Assembly (NCBI GenBank): GCA_032622095.1
Contig: CP136065.1
Location: 153,331,577-153,395,576 of the forward strand
Origin: Siphonodentalium dalli
Lineage: Eukaryota > Mollusca > Scaphopoda > Gadilida > Siphonodentaliidae
DNA length: 64,000 nucleotides
Reading direction: 5' to 3'
Shown here: positions 24,244 to 36,088 of the stretch, piece by piece
Layout: every line of letters begins with the position of its first letter
Position numbering within the stretch: position 1 is the first letter of the stretch
Translations under genes and position numbers: made by a program
The notes under the pieces: model-generated
Told to the model about the DNA's origin: nothing
The model's database searches: none
What the model saw: the letters and a program-made list of their open reading frames with translations, nothing else

Positions 24244-24620
24244 GAATAGGTCACTCTCACCGGTTTTCTGTGATAAAGTTACCCAGGTTCCTGAAATTGT
24301 GATAAAGTTACCCAGGTTGGGAGAAGAATGTGATAAAGTTACCCAGGTTAATAATATTTCATGTTTAGCAACAAATTATTGATCTTTGTGATCAAAATGA
24401 CGAACTACAGTACTAATATGTCTTAATTTATGCTTGATAAGGGCTATTACTTGCCAAAACTGAACAATATTTCCCTCTGTCACTTTTAAATCGAGTTGAT
24501 TTGTGCGATTTGCTTAACCTGGGTAACTTTATCACAATTCTCACCAACCTGGGTAACTTTATCACAAAATTAGGAACCTGGGTAACTTTATCACAGAAAA
24601 CCGGTGAGAGTGACCTATTC
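24244..24620. mobile_element. Palindromic element with three 21-mers per arm
   Basis: Each ~108-bp arm starts GAATAGGTCACTCTCACCGG and contains three copies of TGTGATAAAGTTACCCAGG(TT), at about 24270, 24299 and 24330. The right arm (24514-24620) holds three inverted copies with nearly the same spacing. The arms are close to identical, and the differences are confined to the short spacers. The ~160-bp centre is unrelated. Repeated motifs inside terminal inverted repeats usually mark transposase-binding sites. No target duplication was evident, so the class is open. Confidence 0.7.
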
Positions 24621-27030
24621 AATACCTGGCTGTGTGGGCATACAGAATCCGTTTTCAGATCGCTTTTAACAAACCAAAAATGCAAAATAACATAATCACA
24701 TTCATAGTATATGTTAAACATATACTTAGTATGAATGATATAGTCAGAGTAGAGCGCCATGGCATTATCTACACTATCATGACTATGTTAGGCAATAGCT
24801 ATGATTATGAATGCAACTTACAATTTATTTTGTAATTCTTGTGGCAGACAAAAGTTCTCTTCTTCGTTGCCTCTAACGTATTCAATATCTTTGAGCTTTT
24901 CTCTCACTTTCTTTTCAGTGCCACGGCGACTTGGGCTGGGTGTCCTTGACCTTCGTGGAACACACAGGATCCCATGTGACATGTCGGCCATTAATATCGT
25001 TCGTTATAAATCCAGCTTGATTCTGTAAAAGTAAATTTCATTGGCTGAAACATGGCGGGAATAATTTGGCGGGATAGTTTGGAGATAATTATAATATCGA
25101 GAATTTTTTCACGCTTACTGAAGCTTGCAAGCACTTTTTCAAGAGTCCGTTTACCTCCATAAATCTGATATAAAGTAAAAAAAAAATACATAAATCTCAT
25201 ATGTAAATAAGAACATTAAACGATTATAAAATAAACACCCCAAAAGACTCAATTATATGCTCTAATTAGGCCTATATATTATTATTTATTTATTTATTTA
25301 TTTTATTTACGTCACAAAAACAACGGATCATGACTATAAATGCATCGATCGGGAAATATAGTTTTAGTTTTACTAAATTATTTTATTATCTAGCTGTCTA
25401 TGGAGGTTTATATCGAAAAACTTCTTTATATATATAGAACTTCGCCTCTCAGGTAATGTTGTTCAGACTATATTGCCTAGCCAGAGGATAATTCTCATTT
25501 AGGCCTACCCGAGGCAGGAAAATATAACCATTAACGTTTAACTTATTTCCAGATATCGATTGACAAAATTGTTTACCAGTTGCGGTAAAGGGACTGATTC
25601 CATGTCATTCATGTGAATAAAATAAATTTTTTCTTAATTTTGGCCTTGTTTTTATACTCAAACATCCTGATAACAAACTAGCTGACTAGCCAAAAGTATT
25701 TTGATGTGAAATTCTACTGTTAGTTTTCATTACTTGTACATAATATATTGTTATAACATATTTCCTTGTTTTTGTCAACGTTTGGTTTGTTTATATTCAG
25801 TGTTTTGACAATGGGGAGAGGATGTTAATGTAAATAGGACAATTAGATACCTACTCATCAGTTAAAGGCACGTGAGGCCTTAGTTGTCGAAAATATTCAT
25901 ATTTGTTCTAATCACCGTAAACAGAAAAACATTAAAACGCATACAGTTTCGTTCATATATACCATGACCATCACGTAAACAGCATGTTATCACAAAGACC
26001 TACTATATTTTACCTAAGCAAGAGCCTGATTGTGTTACAGAAGACAGCACAATGCTACTGGCTAATCACACACAAATGGCATAAACGCTCTTTATTAGTT
26101 CCATATCAGGAATTCACCAACAAAGAACGCTCTTTATGTTTACCATCATAATATAAACAAACACCAGAAAAGTAACTTTTTATGCTTTTGTTTACATAAC
26201 AATGGTCAAACATTTGACAATAACATACTGTTTATGCGATATTTCTTATTTGTATACGGACAAAGTCTGTCTACATTTTGATGTTCTTTCTGTTTGTGGC
26301 GGTTTTTGACGGGTGGAAATATTTTCACAGGATACCCACCGCCAAGGCCAACCGTACCTTTAAGGATTTTTTTATTTTTACTAACCGATTTGTAATCATC
26401 AGAATGAAAATTCAAAACAAACTTTAATACATGAACGTGGGTCTTGCAAGATTCATTATATATTAGTGACCTTACACGGGGTACGTAATATATTCAGGAT
26501 GTTTGATTATTAAACAAGACCAAAATGAAGAAAAAATTACTTGATGTAATTATTGTATTTATATGACGTGTAATCAGTTACTTTTCGCAACTGGTAAACG
26601 GACTTTACGATATAAGTGCGCATATTACCACATGGCGGGAATATGGACACACGTCCAACCCCCAAAAAATCCCCAAAGGTTGTTTCATGACAATTGTCAA
26701 TCTTGATCTGGTGATGGGTTAAAAGTTGACGGCGTGTGCGGTTCTCGTTTGTTTTGTAACCACAAATGATGGATAACTCTAAAATGCAGCGGAAAATATA
26801 GAGTTCTCTATCTTCGTTCGTCGATTCAGTATTCTCAGTTACACAGTTACAACCAAATACAAAATCCAATTTAATAGTTTTTACTTTATTCCGCAGTATT
26901 CCGATGAAAAATTTTGTGAAAACCAAATGTAATGATGATAGTAACAGTTGGGTGGCACTTCACGCTCCAATCGTATTATATTTTATACGCTATATAATCT
27001 TAATAAGATGTGAAGTGGTTTCATAAAAAT
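24621..27030. other. Long AT-rich non-coding stretch
   Basis: No coding region is supported. A (TTTA/TTAT)n run lies at 25277-25306. At 26330-26400 the GTACCTTTAA text and at 26767-26785 GATGGATAACTCTAAAA recall parts of the TTAA palindrome family at 30570, so a decayed relative may lie here. A 129-codon minus-strand frame at 26537-26926 has no recognised features. Confidence 0.3.
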
Positions 27031-27491
27031 GTGCTGGGGGCCCTGAAGATATTATATACAAAAAGAGGTGGTGGCACACACAATTCGAGAGTATATATTG
27101 GGGGGGGAGTATCTAAGGTTCGGCCGAGATACCCAATCGGCTACACACCCACACCCGCGCGTACACATCAATGATGCCAATGGTCAGCCCATGCAGGGAC
27201 GTAGTGTCAGCGTGGGTTTGGGGTGATGTGTATCACATAATTATATAGGTTGAAATGTTTCTCATTGCTTTATTTTACAACCAGTAATTAGTGGGGAATA
27301 TGTTGTTTTTAGACCAACAACAGAATATATTTCTACATACGTTTGGTCAAAATGTTGGTCGGAAATGGCTATCAGTTGGAAATTGTCCAACCTTAGGGGG
27401 TGTCTCGTGGGAAATTTCCAACAGTTGGAAAGTTTGAGGTACCATGTTTGCAGTTGGAAAGTTCCAACCCAAAAGGGGGATGTTAAGTATT

Positions 27492-27494
<3 letters not shown>
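27031..27494. repeat. Repeat-derived stretch with CAGTTGGAAA boxes
   Basis: CAGTTGGAAA occurs at 27373, 27422 and 27453 in a region that also includes TTTCCAAC-type complements. The same vocabulary recurs at 37905-38035 and 57090-57210. No gene is seen. Confidence 0.35.
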
Positions 27495-27563
<69 letters not shown>

Positions 27564-27581
27564 AATCTCTAAATCTCTAAA

Positions 27582-27612
<31 letters not shown>

Positions 27613-27694
27613 AAATCTCTCTCTCTCTCTCTCTCTAAATCTCTAAATCTCTCTCTAAATCTCTAAATCTCTCTCTAGATCTCTATCTCTCTCT

Positions 27695-27775
<81 letters not shown>

Positions 27776-27860
27776 GATCTCTAGATCTCTCTCTAGATCT
27801 CTCTCTCTCTCTCTCTCTATAGATCTCTCTCTCTAGATCTCTCTATCTCTCTCTCTCTCC
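27495..27860. repeat. (CT)n microsatellite with periodic variant units
   Basis: About 365 bp are almost entirely CT dinucleotide. They are interrupted by clusters of CTAAATCT (27560-27670) and CTAGATCT (27676-27840). The variants are grouped, not random, as expected from slippage or conversion within the array. The 71-codon frame at 27365-27580 runs through it and is not a gene. Confidence 0.95.
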
Positions 27861-28150
27861 TAGGAGCAGAAATGTATGTATTCAGACCAGTCTCACGAAT
27901 GTGACTCATCATCATTTATTTTTATACTTACAACATCAAATATGTCAAAATTCACTATTGTCCGTGTCTTAAAATATTAGTCATAGCTGCCTCCTGTCAA
28001 GTGATGAAACAGTGCACAAATATTTCATTTTTATCACAATAATGTTTGGTGGTATACTATGAACGCAATTTATCAAAATACAAAGGAGTACCATAGACTA
28101 TCTTCAACTAGAGGTGTGACTGTCCCAAGGGACTACGGATACCCCCTGTT
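27861..28150. other. Non-coding spacer
   Basis: Nothing recognisable is seen beyond a short link into the next tandem-core element. Confidence 0.2.
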
Positions 28151-28880
28151 TTTAAAATACTAAGATGTTTCACATGTCAGTAAACATTTAGTTAAAATAA
28201 TAAAATAACAGTTCCCATTGCAGGTGTACAACCATAACCCTAATCTTAAACCTATTGACCGAAAAATGTAGGAATAAAAGCTTGGACAAAATTATGTATG
28301 TTGCGAAAAAAATTCTAAGTCGAAAAAGGGGAATAACTCCACACAAAAAATGTCCGACAGACGTCATAATCGCAGGTGCACAGGTTCCCATGGTACTAAA
28401 TATCAGTGCCAAGATTAAAAAACATTGACCGAAAAATGTAGGAATAAAAGCTCGGACAAAATTATGCATGTTGCAAAAAATGTTTCTAAGTCGAAAAAGG
28501 GGGCTAACTCCACCAAAAAATATCGGACATACGTCATAATCGCAGGTGCACAAGTTCCCATGGTACTAAATATCTGTGCCACGTTTTAAAAAAATTGACC
28601 GAAAAATGTAGGAATAAAAGCTCGGACAAAAGTTACATGTTGCGAAAATTTTCTAAGTCGAAAAAGGGGGATAACTCCACCAAAAAAAGTCCGACAGACG
28701 TCATAATCGCAGGTGCACAGGCTCCCATGGTGGTTGATGTCTGTACCAAGTTTCAAGGAAATTGATAAAAAAAACGACTGAGAAAAACTCCGGACAAATT
28801 TGTGTCCACGGACGGACGACGGACAAGCTGACTCCAGTATACCCCCCCCCCCCTAACTTCGTTGAGGGGGGTATAATAAA
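28125..28880 (+). mobile_element. Tandem-core element with ~175-bp units and GGACGG tail
   Basis: It starts CCCAAGGGACTACGGATACC. Three and a half units follow, each with ATTGACCGAAAAATGTAGGA, ATAAAAGCTCGGACAAAATT, TTCTAAGTCGAAAAAGGGG, AACTCCACC..AAAA, GACGTCATAATCGCAGGTGC and TTCCCATGGTACTAAATAT. The element ends with CGGACGGACGACGGACAAGC, a C run, CTTCGTTGAGGGGGGTATAA. The 121-codon minus-strand frame at 28188-28553 is an artefact of the repeat. It is probably a non-autonomous element. Confidence 0.65.
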
Positions 28881-29550
28881 TTCTCAACTTAACCAAAATT
28901 GCCTTCATACTCTGTGGCAGAGACTGTCTTTATACATGGAACTTATATTTACTAAGGCCACATATACGCGAAAAGTACTGCGTTTGCTGCATCCGTGTCA
29001 CCGTCTTTATCTAAGTCACGCTAAAATACCCCCCCCCCCCCACCCCCCACACACCATTCACCCGATACACAATGACCGCCATTCAGAAGGGTTCAAATAG
29101 GACACACATGCCAATTGTCGCCCACTTGACCCATCTAGGTCAAAGAATGTGTGTTGCGGTGCCCGCAAGACACTCTAAATATTCACCAATACACACACCC
29201 ACCCCGATCCAAAATAGCCGTCGCCAAAAAGCAACAAAAGGGCAGACAGCGTTTTTAGAGTATATGATGAGTGAGGCTACGTCATTTACACATGTTTGGG
29301 TAATGGAAGTAAATCGATGACAGTTCTATCGGACACAGCGTATCGACCCCACGCCCACAAATACACAACTTCAACACTTTGTCCGAAATTAATCGATATA
29401 GTATACTTTATTAAATTTTTAATGTAACTTAACTCTGCCCGGCATTTTCAAGGTTAACCATTTTGCCTTGTCATAATATACAAGTATGTCTACCCATATA
29501 AAACATGGTAAAAGAACTCTGGTATTACGTGGTATTCCACGAGGGTGGTT
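28881..29550. other. Non-coding stretch
   Basis: C-rich runs lie at 29030-29050. A purine/pyrimidine-mixed zone of short frames (28762-29320) shows no recognisable protein. Nothing else is seen. Confidence 0.25.
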
Positions 29551-29554
29551 GGAA

Positions 29555-30255
29555 CCAAGTAATTTTACTCTGGTAAAATTCATCTAGTGAATTTATTATA
29601 GTCACCATGCATGCATATAGTATACGCGCACATGTAGACACACCCATGTATTTTAACTCTTGTAAAATGTTCACACCCTTGTATTTCACCAAGGTATTTA
29701 CCGGGATATAAGTATGCATGTGGGATTCTACCAGAGTAATTCTACCAGGGTATTTTACCTCGATATTATAGGGTAAAGTTACCAAGTTAATACCGAGGTG
29801 CGCTTTCAAAAGCTTTAATATGTGAGATAACAGGTTGGGGGCTATATGAATCACACGAGTGATTATATAAGGTGTTAAACTCTTCTGGATTCAGTCTATA
29901 CTTATTTATAAGAATAATCATCTCCCATTCTGTTAACTTTTGAGTATGCATGACACCAGGTACAACTGTTTTCCAATGATTAACGAACAAGATATGATTT
30001 GATTCTCACAAAAGAGACAGAAAACACATCAGCTGAGAAATGTGCTATTGTAAAATAGAGTTAGCGCTCATATCCGTGCAAAATTACTCTGGTAAAGTCA
30101 GATAAACCATGGTATAATATATGAAAACGTCAGATAGACTATGATATACTCTGGTAAAATCCATGTAAAGTCCATGTAAAAAGGACATAACCTTATAAAT
30201 TCCAATAAGGGCACTGTGTATACCCCACTTACATTATACTCTGGTAAATCATACT
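29555..30255. repeat. Cluster of ACTCTGGTAAA motifs on both strands
   Basis: TACTCTGGTAAA(A)T appears at 29567, 30085, 30147 and 30237. Inverted relatives (ATTCTACCAGAGTAATTCTA, then CCAGGGTATTTTACC) lie at 29725-29760. A weaker GTATTTACCGGG is at 29694. The spacing is irregular. It resembles the GTCAGTGGTGTTAC cluster in style. Confidence 0.45.
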
Positions 30256-30569
30256 ATATTACCATTATATACAAAGCATTAACCAAACACGGGAGCTAAT
30301 ATACCAGCGATTTTGAGATTGTTAGCTAGACTCCACCTTGGAGAGTTGTTTTCGTTTTCGACATAAATATACAAAAATCCACCCACCTAAATTATTATCC
30401 CTGGTTGAAATAGGTTAATCATCATTCCAAGTGAAACTACAATGCACGCACTGCAAGTGTGGCGAAACATTACTTCGTGTGTTGCATGCCCGAAATGATT
30501 TTTTGTTTGGCCCGACTGTTGAGCGTTGGATGCACTCTAAGCAGAAAACCCGAACGTATATCATTGGGC

Positions 30570-30990
30570 TTAAAGGTACTCAATCCGATCTGACGCTCCT
30601 AATTGACTATTTCTTTGGTAGAAAATATTTTATTCGAGGCGAGGAACCCACCCATCAAAGCTGAGAGTGATTAGATATCGATGTTTGAAGTTTGCGATTT
30701 CTATTGTTTGTGGGACAGAACTCGTCGGTCAATGATGGATAACTCTAAAGTCGAGTGGTTATTATTTCCACTTGATTTTAGAGTTATCCATCTTTATCTG
30801 CAAGACCGTTCGTTTGACCGGCAAGTTCTGTCCCATAAACAATAGAAATCGTAAACTTCAAACATCGATATCTAATCACTCTGAGCTTTGATGGGTGGGT
30901 TCCTCGACTCGAATCAAATATGTTTTTTTTACCCCCGAAGCCAAAGAAATAGTACATTTAGGAGCGTCTGATCGGATTGAGTACCGTTAA
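30570..30990. mobile_element. TTAA-flanked palindromic MITE, family 2, copy A
   Basis: TTAA-AGGTACTCAATCCGATC opens and GATCGGATTGAGTACCG-TTAA closes a 421-bp element whose two halves are inverted copies of each other. Both arms carry AACCCACCCATCAAAGCT, AGATATCGATGTTTGAAGTT, TTGTTTGTGGGACAGAACT and GATGGATAACTCTAAA. It has no coding capacity. Copies lie at 37472-37675 and 56092-56615. Confidence 0.8.
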
Positions 30991-32307
30991 CTTACGTTGC
31001 AGTGACGACATCCTTCCGATGGATTTGTTTTAATGATATGTGTACCTTTATAGATATTTAACAACATACTTGTAAATTACCAATACGTATTTTCACTAAT
31101 TCTAGGTGATCATCCAATATTTTGCTTTCGTCGTATAGCATGGCTTGGTGTTGTGGCCATTTGACAGCAATTTCATGGCCGCAATTCATTATTTTCTGTT
31201 CTTGTCACACCATTCGCTACCGTACTCTAATTTCACTCAAACTGGTTTGGAAGAGTAAGGCGCTCTGTTGTCGCCGATGAGGGATATTGTAGAAAACCCT
31301 ACTTCCCTAGGCCGGAAAATGGGCATTTTTTAAATCTCAAAGCAGATTTTCGATATGTTATAGTGGATATATTCCTCTTCAAAAGGAAATAAAAACCAAC
31401 TTAGTCCAAATTTGTTCTAGGCCAAACCTTCTATCGACCAGACTATTTTACTACCATTAATCGTTCCCGCCCAACGTGCCTTTGACTCGATCATATCTCT
31501 ATCCCCGTATCCATGCAGTCTGACTGAAATTTGATTTAATTCCAATAATTCATCATTCATCGTGTTAGTTTAATCTGCCCAGAGATTTTGGTTTTCCGCT
31601 TAATTGATGTAGAAGAATCAGCCCTGCATGTTTCCTCAATCGAACATCAATATAAAAAACATGATACCATTTTAAAAGCTAGCTGGCCAGCTTAACACAT
31701 AGAAATCAGATTCTCACCCGCATTTTATATTAAATATTCACTATGCGTTGGACAGACTAAAGTGTTGACAAGAATGAAGAAATGCATGCTATTGCAACAG
31801 AATCCAACGGTGTCAAGTCAACGGGTTTAATGTGTAAATTCTGAGAGATTGATTGCGGACTCCAAGAAGGCCTGTCAATTCTTGTTCTCAACTCTGTGTG
31901 ACATAATGGAATAATGCATGTCTTTCCAAATTCCTGGATCCGATTGCCAAGGAAACGAATGTTAAAAATGAACTGATGAATGCACGACTTGAACGAATTA
32001 TTTCTCTGAAACCGCCTAAATCCCATCAAATCGTCATAAACTGTATACCAATTTCTTATGAGGCACGATTCACATTTATTAGTTAGATAATACTGTCTGG
32101 AATAAAATCTCACTGACTGAACTCAATTTAATTCAAGACAAAGCCAATTCCACTGTAGTAGATTTTTATTTTAATCAATCCTCGTGCAGCGAAAGTCAAT
32201 TGTATACACTTCGTGAATTTCTTTTGAAGTGTGAGTCTGTGTAAGTGAGAATAACTCGACGGTTACAGTATATAACTCAACCATTGAATAATTTGCATTA
32301 AAATCAA
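30991..32307. other. Non-coding stretch
   Basis: No gene is supported. The 118-codon minus-strand frame at 31757-32113 has no recognisable motif, and the surrounding AT-rich composition is unchanged across it. Confidence 0.25.
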
Positions 32308-32969
32308 TTATCGCTGCAGTGAACCCCAATTTTACTGGAGTAGAAATAATGATTTTGGTATAGGTCGTTTAATCAAAATGGTAAATTTTACAAGCACATG
32401 CATGTGCACCGGGACGTGTTTCGGGTACGTGGCGACAGGGAGACCCCCCACCAAACTTTGGTAAAACTATTCAACAGTTGGATATATCATACCTGACACA
32501 GCCTTAATTGAAAATTTCACACTAGCTGAAACAAGCTCCATTTGGGAGCCTATATTCAGCGTCGGAGATACATGTGGCCCACTTTGTGGGACTTCGCACA
32601 CATTTTGATCTAAGACAGAGCCTTTATTTAGCGACATAAATTATCGCTGCAGTGAACCCCAATTTTACTGGAGTAGAAATAATTATTTTGGTATAGGTCG
32701 TTTAATCAAAATGGTAAATTTTACAAGCACATGCATGTGCACCGGGACGTGTTTCGGGTACGTGGCGACAGGGAGACCCCCCACCCAACTTTGGTAAAAC
32801 TATTCAACAGTTGGATATATCATACCTGACACAGCCTTAATTGAAAATTTCACACTAGCTGAAACAAGCTCCCTTTGGGAGCCTATATTCAGCGTCGGAG
32901 ATACATGTGGCCCACTTTGTGGGACTTCGCACACATTTTGATCTAAGACAGAGCCTTTATTTAGCGACA
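32308..32969. repeat. Nearly exact 333-bp tandem duplication
   Basis: Unit 1 (32308-32640) and unit 2 (32641-32969) differ at only a handful of positions (for example GATT/TATT after AATAAT, CACCAAAC/CACCCAAC, CCATTTG/CCCTTTG). Both begin TTATCGCTGCAGTGAACCCC and end TTATTTAGCGACA. Such low divergence, against the heavy decay of other repeats here, points to a recent event or an assembly artefact. Confidence 0.9.
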
Positions 32970-33405
32970 GCCCCTTTGTGCTCTTCAAGCACATTTTGAT
33001 CATTGAAACATTTTGATTTATATGTATTGTTTTAATATATTTCTTTTTTAGATTGAATTCCTTGCTCAATTCAACAAAACCAATTTTATTTTATTTTGTT
33101 TAATTAAAAATTTTGAACAACTTGCATACCATTATAACATCCGCCAGAGTACCACGAGTCACCACACCAAATGGGGTTGAACTCGGTCCAGGGGTCTGAG
33201 AGAAAAATCCGGACATATCCTACTCGTTTATTAACGCCACCGGTGTATACTGTTCTACAAATTTTAGAAATATGTGGTCCCATGTGATCTTTATAAATAG
33301 ATAATTGGTTTTTCCGGTTAATTTGGGATGCGTTAAAGTTGTACTGTGACCCCGAGTCCGGTAAAAGCTGTAGTTGGGATGTCCAAGTTCGTGAAAGTTC
33401 TACTG
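32970..33405. other. Non-coding spacer
   Basis: AT-rich; nothing recognised. Confidence 0.2.
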
Positions 33406-33640
33406 ACTATGCCGATGATTTGAGAAGCTTTATTGTTGTTGCATATTGTAGGAAGACTAATCTGGCCGTATCAAATTGAGCTATAGCGATGGGATATCTC
33501 ACAGGACAACACACTTCGGGTTTTCGTGGGGTGTGTATTCACTGGATGTCTTATAGTTGCAGTGTGTAACTATTATGACCGCGTTAATTGCGTTCGATGT
33601 TTAGGTATGAACAATGGCTGGGCCATGCACATTTGAAGAT
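33406..33640 (+). repeat. Dispersed repeat, inverted copy at 48985-49220
   Basis: TATGACCGCGTTAATTGCGT, TCGATGTTTAGGT and AACAATGGCTGGGCC, plus the upstream AATCTGGCCGT..TC, AGCGATGGG and CAACACA blocks, match the reverse complement of 48985-49220. Identity is moderate over about 230 bp. It has no coding capacity. Confidence 0.5.
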
Positions 33641-33734
33641 TTTATGGCGGGAACACAATTTTTGATCCGCATTTAGAAGCTTTCTGGTTTGGTGAATGAA
33701 AAAGCTGCCGTAATAAGCCGTAGTTTTTTGTAAT

Positions 33735-33893
33735 AATTTGAAGGATTAGTTGTTTTAACGGAATTCTCGAGGCGGTGCATTAATGTAAACAATATATTTT
33801 ATATTATAATTTATATTTATGGCTAATAATATTATCTTGGGGGCGTTACCATTTCTGACTATGGTTTTCTTGTGTATATATATATATATATAT
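33735..33893. repeat. Repeat shared with 55285-55370, followed by (TA)n
   Basis: TTATATTTATGGCTAATAAT, then ATCTTGG(G/T)GGCGTTACC and ATTTCTGACTATGGTTTTCT occur both here and at 55300-55367 in the same orientation. Each copy lies close to a tandem-core element. A (TA)n run of about 18 bases precedes the next element. Confidence 0.6.
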
Positions 33894-34525
33894 ACTAGAA
33901 GGTGACCCGACTTCGTCCGGGCTTTGACCTTGAATTGTCCATTTTGAAGGTCAAGATCAAGTGGGGTCACGATTTGACCAGTCCAAAACACTGCCCGGAC
34001 AAAAGTACCCGACAAACGGGCCCGTCGAAATCCATCCGGTTTTACCCGATTTGACCTTGAATTGATTATTTTGAAGGTCAACCCCCGTCAAAGTCAGGTC
34101 GGGGTCACGATTTGACCCGTCCAAAACACCCAGTGGACAAAAGTAACCCTATGTATGAAATTTCGTCGAAATCCCATCAAAATTGGCGATTTTACCTTGA
34201 ATTGACCCGATTTCAAGGTCAAGGTCACGTCGCACGGGCAAATTAATAGGCCTATGCCACTCCCCGGCCGAAGGTATCCCCACGTACCAAGTTTCATCGA
34301 AATCCCGTGATATTCGGGCGTTTGACCTTGGAATGCCCCGATTTCAAGGTCAATGTCACGTTGAACGGACAAATTAATAGGCCCATGCCACCCCCCGGCC
34401 GAAAATACCCCCACGTACCAAGTTTCATCGAAATCGGCTCGGCCGTTTACGAGTTCATCGCGAACACACACACACACACACACAGACAGACACACAGACA
34501 GATCTTCCAAAATATATAATAATTA
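33894..34525 (+). mobile_element. Tandem-core element (ACTAGAAGGTGACC family), copy A
   Basis: It starts ACTAGAAGGTGACCCGACTT and ends with a CACACAGACAGA microsatellite and ATCTTCCAAAATATATA. Between them are diverged units of ~115-140 bp built around GACCTTGAA..GATTTCAAGGTCAAGGTCAC, CGCACGGGCAAATTAATAGG, CCCACGTACCAAGTTTCATC and GAAATC. Open frames on both strands (for example 34094-34510) arise from the repeat and are not genes. This layout (conserved head, tandem core, microsatellite tail) matches the bivalve pearl-like/helentron-type non-autonomous elements. Confidence 0.75.
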
Positions 34526-34529
34526 TAAT

Positions 34530-35138
34530 TATATAAAATTCAAAATGTTTGTACGGACAGACGGCTCGAGACGTCAACTATATATGCCAGCCGACTAATA
34601 TCGGGCAGTATAATAACCATATACCTATGTGTATACATAACCAAAAAACAATTCCCCTCCCCACCCCATCCCGTTGGATAAGACTAAAGAGTTCTTTGAT
34701 CATGCACATATAATTGTGGAACCCCTGACATGTTTACCACTATTTACACTGGCCAGTGTTCTCTGTCAGACACAACACACTCGATATGTTAAGGCTATAA
34801 TGGGGTCTAGGGCAATTTGTGACATATAGTGTACCTACACAATGCTTAATTAATATTGTTGTTAGATACTGAAAACACCAGGAAACACATGGAAATACAG
34901 TATATTTTTCGTTTTTCTGATCTGTGTTTACCAATTAGTAAGGCAGTTAACACAGTTATTGAAGAACGGCTAAAAAAAACCTCTGAAATTTTGATAAAAA
35001 CATGAGAAACGGGGGGTGGGTCCCCAAAATTTTGGAGGAAAAAAATAATTTTTTTGCAAAAATGGGGTGGTGGGTCCCTCGAGGTCGGAAAAAAAACTTT
35101 TTGGGCCCTATATGTGCAATTTTTTTCCAGACCCCCTA
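34530..35138 (-). mobile_element. Inverted copy of the 3178-3830 repeat
   Basis: Read on the minus strand, this segment runs parallel to 3178-3830, from the GGGGGTCTGG/TTTTTCCAGACC end to CGAGACGTC..TTTGTACGGAC. It abuts the middle of a core unit of the tandem-core family at 35139, so it appears to have inserted into, or recombined with, that element. Confidence 0.7.
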
Positions 35139-35470
35139 GAAATCCCGTGATATTCGAGCGTTTGACCTTGAAATGACCCGATTTCAAGGTCAAGGTCACG
35201 TCGCACGGGCAAATTAATAGGTTTATGCCACTCTCCGACCGAAGATACCACCACATACCAAGTTTCATCGAAATCCCGTGATATTCGGGCGTTTGACCTT
35301 GAAATTACCCGATTTCAAGGTCAAGGTCACGTCGCACGGGCAAATTAATAGGCCTATGCCAGTTCCCGGCCGAAAATACACCCACATACCAAGTTTCATC
35401 GAAATCGGTTCGGCCGTTTTCGAGTCCATCGCGAACACACAGACACACAGACAGATCTTCCAAAATATAT
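35139..35470 (+). mobile_element. Tandem-core element, 5'-truncated copy B
   Basis: It begins in mid-unit (GAAATCCCGTGATATTCGAG), carries two core units and ends with a CACAGACACACAGACAGATC tail. It is directly joined to copy C. Confidence 0.7.
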
Positions 35471-36088
35471 ACTAGAAGGTGACCCGACTTCGTCCGGTCT
35501 TTGACCTTGAATTGTCCATTTTGAAGGTCAATGTCAAGTGGGGTCACGATTTGACCAGTCCAAAAACACTGCCCGGACAAAAGTACCCGACAAACGTGCC
35601 CGTCGAAATCCATCCGGTTTTACTCGATTTGACCTTGAATTGATCATTTTGAAGGTCAAGGTCTGGTCGGGGTCACGATTTGACCCGTCCAAAACAATCA
35701 GTGGACAAAAGTAACCCCACGTATCAAATTTCGTAGAAATCCCATCAAAATTGGCGATTTGACCTTGAAGTTACCCGATTTCAAGGTCCAGTTCACGCCG
35801 CACGGGCAAATTAATATGCTTATGAGACTCGCCATAAGAAAGTACCCCCACATACTAAGTTTCATCGAAATCCCGTGATATTCGGGCGTTTGACATTGAA
35901 ATGACCCGATTTCAAGGTCAATGTCACGTCGCACGGACAAATTAATAGGCCCATGCCACCCGCCGGCCGAAAATACCCCCACATACCAAGTTTCATCGAA
36001 ATCGGCTCGGCCGTTTTCGAGTTCATCGCGAACACACAGACACACACACAGACACAGACACACAAACAGATCTTCCAAAATATATAAT
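35471..36088 (+). mobile_element. Tandem-core element, copy C
   Basis: Full head ACTAGAAGGTGACCCGACTT through to the CACACA/GACACA tail at 36032-36070. It is very close to copy D in unit order and in private variants (for example TTAATATGCTTATGAGACTC). Confidence 0.75.

Noticed and set aside
26537-26926. 129-codon minus-strand frame
   Set aside because: No motif, no repeat of domains and no neighbouring exon signals; its length is within chance for this composition.
28188-28553. 121-codon minus-strand frame with repeated internal sequence
   Set aside because: The repetition follows the ~175-bp DNA unit of the tandem-core element; the frame is incidental.
27495-30260. Regularly spaced repeats that could suggest a CRISPR-like array
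   Set aside because: Spacing is irregular, repeats are diverged or simple, and the genome is evidently eukaryotic.
31757-32113. 118-codon minus-strand frame
   Set aside because: It has several cysteines but no regular spacing and no recognised family; not supported as a gene.
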